Source of the DNA: Chelydra serpentina
Taxonomy: Eukaryota; Chordata; Testudines; Chelydridae
DNA length: 64,000 nucleotides
Reading direction: 5' to 3'
NCBI GenBank assembly: GCA_037349315.1
Contig: JBAIAC010000040.1
Span: 17,626,001 to 17,690,000, forward strand
The notes beneath the pieces were generated by a model. The model made no database searches. It was not told the DNA's origin and worked only from the letters and a program-made list of their open reading frames with translations. Numbering within the stretch: the stretch's first letter is position 1; each line of letters opens with the position of its first letter. Below, piece after piece: positions 58,401-64,000 of the stretch. Both the position numbers and the translations under genes were made by a program.

Positions 58401-59860
58401 CTCTTACAAAAGCTGTTTAAAGATCAAATACTAAATGTTTTAAATGCTATTTAGAGTTTTGAAAGTCCAGGTCTGAATATAAAAACTGCTTACTTTTAAA
58501 GTGACACCCTAAATGTTGCATTTGTATGTTTTTCAGCTGTTCAGTGTAATACTCTTCTAGTATTTTCAGCTGTTACAATGGATGCATTTGTTTTCTGCCC
58601 CTTAAGGTCCAGATCCTGCAAATGCTTGTGCACATGCTTACTGTTACAACTGAAATAATGAGACTACTCATGGTATTTATTTATTTAGCTTTAGATAAAA
58701 AGAATCCCAGGCTCTAAGTGCCGTAAAACATCATCAGTAATATCCCAGCACCATTAAAATAATGATTTCAACAGGAACTCGGCTAGCCAATCAGGTATAG
58801 AAATGCCTTTCCACCCCTTCATTGTTGTGGGGAGCAGCACGCCTGCTGCGCTCTCCAAAAACCAACCCAACAGGTGGCTTTAGCCAGCATTCGCAGAAGT
58901 TCACTAAATTTGGGCTACATTGGACCAAGTGTGAGAGAAGTTCCAGACTCCTGGAGCCCTGGTAGGGTAGCTGGCAACCTACTTCTCCTTCTCTTTTAGA
59001 ACGAGAGAGGTCCAGCTCAAGTGCCCCTGCTAACCACAGCTGTGAGTGGTCCCGTGTAACATGGGTTAACTACTTACGCAAAACAATTTGTTCAACCTTG
59101 TATTCAGCTGTTACGCTGAGTACCTTTCCCAGCCCTGAAGAAGAGTTCTGTGTATTAGCCTAGTAGGCATATCTAGGGGAAGCTCAGTGCATAGTACCAG
59201 TGAGCTCTTGCCAAGGTTCTGTTTTTAGGAAGTAAAAATAGCTTGTGCCGTAACAGTGTCTTCAGTTTAACTATTGCCTGTAAGTACATTGCAGTGCTGA
59301 ATGAAGGACCAAGCAAAGAGATTTGTCAGAAGGATTTTGTTGGATAAAAGATAAAGTAGCTGGCTGCTTTTGGCATTGAATGTTCTTTGGGTGTTAGAAA
59401 TATAACTGAAGATCTCTTAACCAGCATTATGCGTCTGTTATTTATTTTTCACAGGATCTGTGTGGGCGGGGGTGAGGGGAATAGAAGGGAGGTCTGCAAG
59501 GTTTGGCTGCTGGCGGCTGCCTTTCGTTCTGTTAATCTGACATACACCACTAACAAACAGCTAACAGAGAATAGTGCTGGCTCGAGGAGTAAGGGTCTGT
59601 GGTTTTGGAGCAAGGGGGATCTGATTCCTGTCCGTACTGCTGTAATACAGGTCCTAGTGCTCTGGGAGGATACATACTGGTCGTCTTGACATCTGCTGTG
59701 ACCACAGAAGTTTTACAGTGTTGTTTGATCCTGTGGCAGCATTTGGAATCCAACCAGTCTTTCTCTGTTAGAATGAGTCAGTCCCAGTCCACATGCTGCC
59801 TGTTAGTGTTAGCTGAACTAGATTGTGACTTTTATATGTATGCGTCTCTTCTTCTTTTAG
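55481..59860 (+). other. ACACB: Probable ACACB 5'-UTR intron
   Basis: No coding exon is recognised. It contains a two-copy 61-bp tandem duplication at 57597-57717 and a palindromic module near 58610-58680. The long frames at 55382-56061 are edge effects of the CpG island. Confidence 0.5.
57597..57717. repeat. Tandem duplication, 61-bp unit, two copies
   Basis: TTACGAAAATAATCCTCTCT to GCTGTTTAGTGTGGCC occurs twice head to tail, differing at one visible base (AGTTAG versus GGTTAG). Confidence 0.92.
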
Positions 59861-59869
59861 GGTTTCTGA

Positions 59870-60528
59870 ATGGTACTGCTGGCTCTGTTGTCCTGTCTGA
59901 TTTTGCTATGGTTTATTTGGACCGAAATGGCAAATTCTCAGCCCATTAACCAGCGAAATTCAGAGACTGAGAGACCCAGTCCAGAGCTGCCAGCGGCCTC
60001 TGAAAACAAAGAGAAACCTTCAGAAGGATCAACATGCCAACTGCAGGAGAGGGGTTTTACACCACCCCAGTCCACAGGTCCTGCTCAGACCTCACCGACC
60101 TTTGGACAAGTGTCCGGGGATGCCTTTCAGCAAGCAGCAAGTATGCTTTGGCAACACAAACTTCCAAATATCCCTTCTTTACCTGACGTGTCAGAGCTGG
60201 CACAAGATGTTCCAGCAAACAGTGTATCAGGGCTTTTATCTCAAGTTCCGCTTCCTTCATCAAAGCAGCAGATGAAGCTAAAGAAGTCCATCTCCAGGGA
60301 AAAACAGGAGCAGTTTATAGAACACACTCAGGTACAGCTGAAAAGGCAAGCAATGGCAAAATTTGTCCTGGGCTCTTTTGAAGAGAACTCGTCTGATGAT
60401 GAGCTGGTATCTGGATCCTTTAAAGTCACTAGCAGAAGTAGCGTCGTGAGCGTTGGTTCCTCCTCCTCTTTTGAGTCCTTTTCGCTAATGTCACTGTCAG
60501 AGTCTGGATCTTCTTCCACAACCATGAG
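59870..60528 (+). CDS. ACACB: ACACB first coding exon (acetyl-CoA carboxylase 2, N-terminus)
   Basis: ACC2 makes malonyl-CoA at the mitochondrial outer membrane, where it inhibits CPT1 and so limits fatty-acid oxidation. This exon gives 219 codons plus two bases. MVLLALLSCLILLWFIW is the hydrophobic N-terminal anchor that distinguishes ACC2 from cytosolic ACC1. A poorly conserved Ser/Pro-rich linker follows, then the block QLKRQAMAKFVLGSFEENSS conserved in the family, and a Ser-rich acidic end. A CTTCTTTTAG acceptor precedes the exon by nine bases from the ATG, and the end ATG AG is followed by GTAAAG. The next exon, which should carry the AMPK-phosphorylated serine and lead into the biotin carboxylase domain, is outside the window. 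Confidence 0.92.
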
Positions 60529-63500
60529 GTAAAGAGCCCTGAGATTTATTTCCAGCTTCTTTTGCTCAAAGCTATTTATAAATAAGTGAGGGGGAATGTG
60601 GGAAGTAGGAGTCAGTGTATAAAATTAAAAATTACCCCCCAAATCCCACCCCACTCCCGTTTTACTGAAAATTGCTCTTTTAATGAAATTTTGATTTTAA
60701 AAGGAAACTTTTTATTTTCCATTAACACGAGTGGGGTGCTGGAGTTTTAGTAGAGCCTCGCTAATCCACACTTAGCTGGTCTATGCATTTTATAATTTTG
60801 CTCCCAAACACCAGGCAGTCTCTGCTCACATCTTAGCCAAAGTTTAAAAGCAGAGCCAGTGCTGTTGCGAACTTTCTAAATCTAAACCTGAGCTACGCTT
60901 CGCAGCAGCGCGTGTGCTATGCTTTGTGGAATTGGGGCCTCACTCAATAATTTGCAATTGTCAGTGATTCCCAATAGTTGCCCTGGTCACTAGTGTAGAT
61001 TTGCAAGGTTATGCTGACTTTGAGAGGCTATTCATGTACATTGCAACGTTGCAATGTCCAACTTGCTGGTGCATTAAATCTATTACTAAGTGGACTGGGC
61101 AGGTGCGGGATTAATAATTGAATATGGAACTGCAGAGTGTAGTCTGCCCAAACTTGCCCCCCTCATGATAAGCCTTTACATATAGCGGGGGCTTTCAGGT
61201 GAGCTTGGAGGAGTATTTAGTACCCCTGTTTAATTAGAAATGGGCCTTGATCAGGAGCCTCGATTGAAAGAGCCCCCTAGCTGTGATCCTGATGCACATG
61301 TTGCTTCTCAGACCCATCTCTCCTTTGAACTAAATGCCACCATGCACAGTATGTTGTTGATTTGGTTTCAAAATGGTTATAAAATAATAAACTCGGTGCA
61401 GCTGTTTGAGGGGGTGTATCCCCAAGAACTGTGTTGAGTGTCTGTGCAGAGAGCTTTCTCCTCTGCATGTGTTGCATACATGTCTTGGGATCAGAGGTGC
61501 CAGAACAGTTCTGAAAGCGCCTTGTTCGTGCTCAAACTGTGTCCCAGCCAAGCAGCTACACTTCACCAGTGTCAGCCCGCTCTTGCCAATGATCACCTCT
61601 GTGACTTTTGTCTGAGGAGAGATTAGAGAGTTGCAGCTTGGATGCAGTAACTAGAGAGGTCATCCTATTTCTTGCTCTTACGTGACAAGAGAAAAAGATT
61701 TCAGCTGAATTAAGGAACTTAAAATGAGAGAAATAATACAAGGTGTATTTTAACCCTTGGACTGTGATGAGGGATGTGATTGATAAATCAGCTTGACCCT
61801 GAGTTGCCCTGCCAATCTTTGTAGTTTTACAATCGTGTGTGCACGCATGCTCGCTGACTGTGCAAAGGAAAGAGAGAAAGTGACTATACACAAAGTGCTG
61901 TCAAAAGCACAAAGGCAACATTGGAAAAAAAATTTTTTTCTTCTAATCTTTCCAAGGTTGTTATAACAGATATTAATTGTATCTGTTTAAAAATATCAGA
62001 TGTAAATGTGCTTTTTTTTTTTTTGTCCATTGGATGTGCCCCTTTAAACACAGTAACAAAAGTTTAAATCAGATCACTTATTTTTCTCCCCTGCTTTCTC
62101 TTTCATTTTGGTTTTTCCCTTGTGTGCTTGTTGTGAGGTTGTTGTTGTTTTTTCTCTCTCCTCAAGCACGTCATCTGTTGGTCTGTGCAAACATTGCTTC
62201 CTTGTCACTGCCAATAGTCACCACATGGGCCAAAAATTTGCCCTCAGTTACCCTCAAGCTAGCCTCACTAGTGGCTTTGCATGGAGGTAACTAAGGGTAG
62301 AATTTCTCTCCCCGATGGGAGGATAAGACCATATTTAATACAGGGGAACATCATCATGTATGTTACTTACCTTAGAGTTTATCTGTATGGTGTATTTGTT
62401 TTGCTCAGTAACTGCTGTTTTATTTGTGTGACTATGGGCATGATTTTCAGACACCTTAAGCACACAGAATGAATGCACAGTTAATGGCAACTTCATGTGC
62501 AAATATGGTGATTGCATATGTAACACTGCCAGACCCGGTCAGCGGTAGGCAGGATCTAACCTGGGACCTCAGTACATGAGCCTCTACCGCATGAGCTAAA
62601 AGCCAACTGGCTCTTAGCTAAGGCTGTAGAGCAGACTCATTTAACTCTCTCTAAATGGTCTCGGTGCCACTAGATGGGACAGAACACCACACCTGGAAGT
62701 TGTGTGGGTTATACATACACAAATGTGCCTAGTTAGCCAATTGCCCCTGCAGTTGCCTAACTTTTTTTTTTTTAGATTGGTACACAGTTCTGTTAATATG
62801 CTTCATGCCTACGTGTTCTGAAAGTCTAGTCCCAACTAAGCATTATGGAATTTTAAGGAACTATTTTCAGTAATTATTCTAAATAAATTTGCAATGCACT
62901 GTCGGGGGTAGGAAACCTTTACACTCTCCTAGCAGCATCACTTAGGGAGATTTGGGCAGGATTAATTTCAACTTTCTTGCCCTTCTGAACTCAGGTAGAA
63001 ATACAGCCTTGTACTATGCAACTTAACCATGTTATTCCCTGTCTTTGGACTACACCAAACATCATAATTAATTCAGAAATTTCCAACATTATTTGACTGT
63101 CTCTGTTTTGGGCTGGGGAGAGGGAAGTTACTCAGACACTGTAATGAGTAAAATGAAGGCCACCTGCCAGCACCATTTCTCTGCTTTATCACTTTTGTAA
63201 ATGCATGGTTTCTGAGTGTGTAGAAATGACTACCAGCTGTTAATAAATGAAGTGTATCCCTTTAAGGAACAGCAATAAGGTGACCTGGGGCTGAGCTAGC
63301 CTTGAGGCAAAGGGCTGTTTTCCTTGCATCTCGATCAGCAGATTATAGCGGTTGTGTGGGGTTTGCTTGCTCTTTAGCTGCTGAATTGTTTCACTTGGTG
63401 TCCTTTAGAGGTAAGATAAGAGAGCCTTTAAAACTCTAAATGATAACAATATGCAGATGTGAGCGTTGGTGAACTGCTTGTGACCCAAAAGTGGGAGCAT

Positions 63501-64000
63501 GTGCCTTAAGTGATCACAGTGTTTGATTCTCTGGTGAAACTTGAGGCCGGATCCCGTGAGGTGCCGAGCACCCTCCGTTCCTGTTGAATCCAGAAACCGC
63601 ACCTTGCCAGGTCAGGTGCTTAGAAAAAGGAGTTGCTGCTAGGAAAGGGGCCATTCAGGTTAGGCTTTTATTTCACCTGTGTGTCATACTGAGGGTTTGG
63701 GATCCCAAATAAGTTACTTTTGTGGATGATCTTTGGTGACAGGCTATATTCCTCACTCTTATCCTTGGAGATGGCCAGGCAGAATTTGACCTGCTGGCAC
63801 CACTGCTTGGGGAAACAATCACTATCCTTCCTTCGGCAGCAAAGGAAACGGCCTCTGCTAGTGGAAGAATTATAAAGCAGAATAAAAATGTTTACGTTTA
63901 CAAATGTGGGAGAAAGTGTGTGAGGCTGCTAGAGCAAAAGCCTCCTTGCTCACCCACCTGCCGTGTAAAGAGGGAAGTCACATGCAGTGGCGTTACAAGA
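60529..64000 (+). other. ACACB: ACACB intron (partial)
   Basis: No further ACACB exon was recognised in any frame. Holds a tRNA-like SINE near 62525-62640 and a weak palindromic module near 63540-63600. Confidence 0.6.
62525..62640 (-). repeat. tRNA-derived SINE fragment
   Basis: On the minus strand TTTTAGCTCATGCGGTAGAG resembles a tRNA A box (TAGCTCA..GGTAGAG), and a B-box-like GTCCCAGGTTAGATCC follows at tRNA spacing. The tRNA fold is decayed, so it is a SINE head, not a tRNA gene. The source tRNA is uncertain. Confidence 0.6.

Noticed and set aside
62525..62640. Possible tRNA gene on the minus strand
   Set aside because: A- and B-box-like segments are present but stems do not pair and the 3' end lacks a tRNA form; better explained as a SINE head.
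1..64000. CRISPR arrays, operons, prophage or bacterial-type systems
   Set aside because: No spaced direct repeats or compact prokaryotic genes; the window is an intron-bearing vertebrate locus.

Overview
This is a stretch of vertebrate nuclear genome. Genes are split into short exons with consensus GT-AG junctions, lie kilobases apart, and the intervening DNA is rich in old interspersed repeats. Proteins are clearly orthologous to human ones. The repeats (CR1 LINE 3' ends, MIR-like SINEs, many short hAT and Tc/mariner-type miniature transposons, a decayed DIRS-like retroelement, a solo LTR) suggest a non-avian sauropsid, most probably a turtle. That lineage call is inferred from repeat content, not proved.

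Layout. The gene order SVOP - USP30 - ALKBH2 - UNG - ACACB is the conserved amniote block known from human 12q24.11. (1) 1-12.8 kb, minus strand: the 5' end of SVOP, a synaptic-vesicle transporter-like protein. Only coding exons 1 and 2 are present and the gene runs off the left edge. A 624-bp solo LTR with a perfect 5-bp target duplication and a TA-flanked transposon sit in intron 1. (2) 12.9-18.8 kb: SVOP/USP30 intergenic DNA with a CR1 fragment and a hAT miniature element. (3) 18.9-37.0 kb, plus strand: complete USP30, the deubiquitinase of the mitochondrial outer membrane. Thirteen coding exons join in frame to 505 codons. (4) 37-40.9 kb: a decayed DIRS-like element with inverted ends lies between the convergent 3' ends of USP30 and ALKBH2. 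(5) 40.9-43.7 kb, minus strand: complete ALKBH2 coding region (three exons, 259 codons). (6) 43.8-47 kb: intergenic DNA with an LTR, a duplicated flank and a hAT insertion. (7) 46.9-53.8 kb, plus strand: complete UNG, with separate nuclear (UNG2) and mitochondrial (UNG1) first exons in one CpG island. (8) 54.7-64 kb, plus strand: CpG island and first coding exon of ACACB (acetyl-CoA carboxylase 2), which runs off the right edge.

Function. ALKBH2 and UNG are both nuclear DNA-damage enzymes (alkylation reversal and uracil excision) and lie head to head. USP30, UNG1 and ACC2 all have mitochondrial targeting or membrane segments, but nothing in the sequence indicates that the genes form one pathway. 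I found no coding system that looks undescribed. The most interesting points are the compact two-promoter UNG control region, an LTR junction best explained by recombination between provirus-bearing and empty alleles, and several cleanly bounded miniature transposons.
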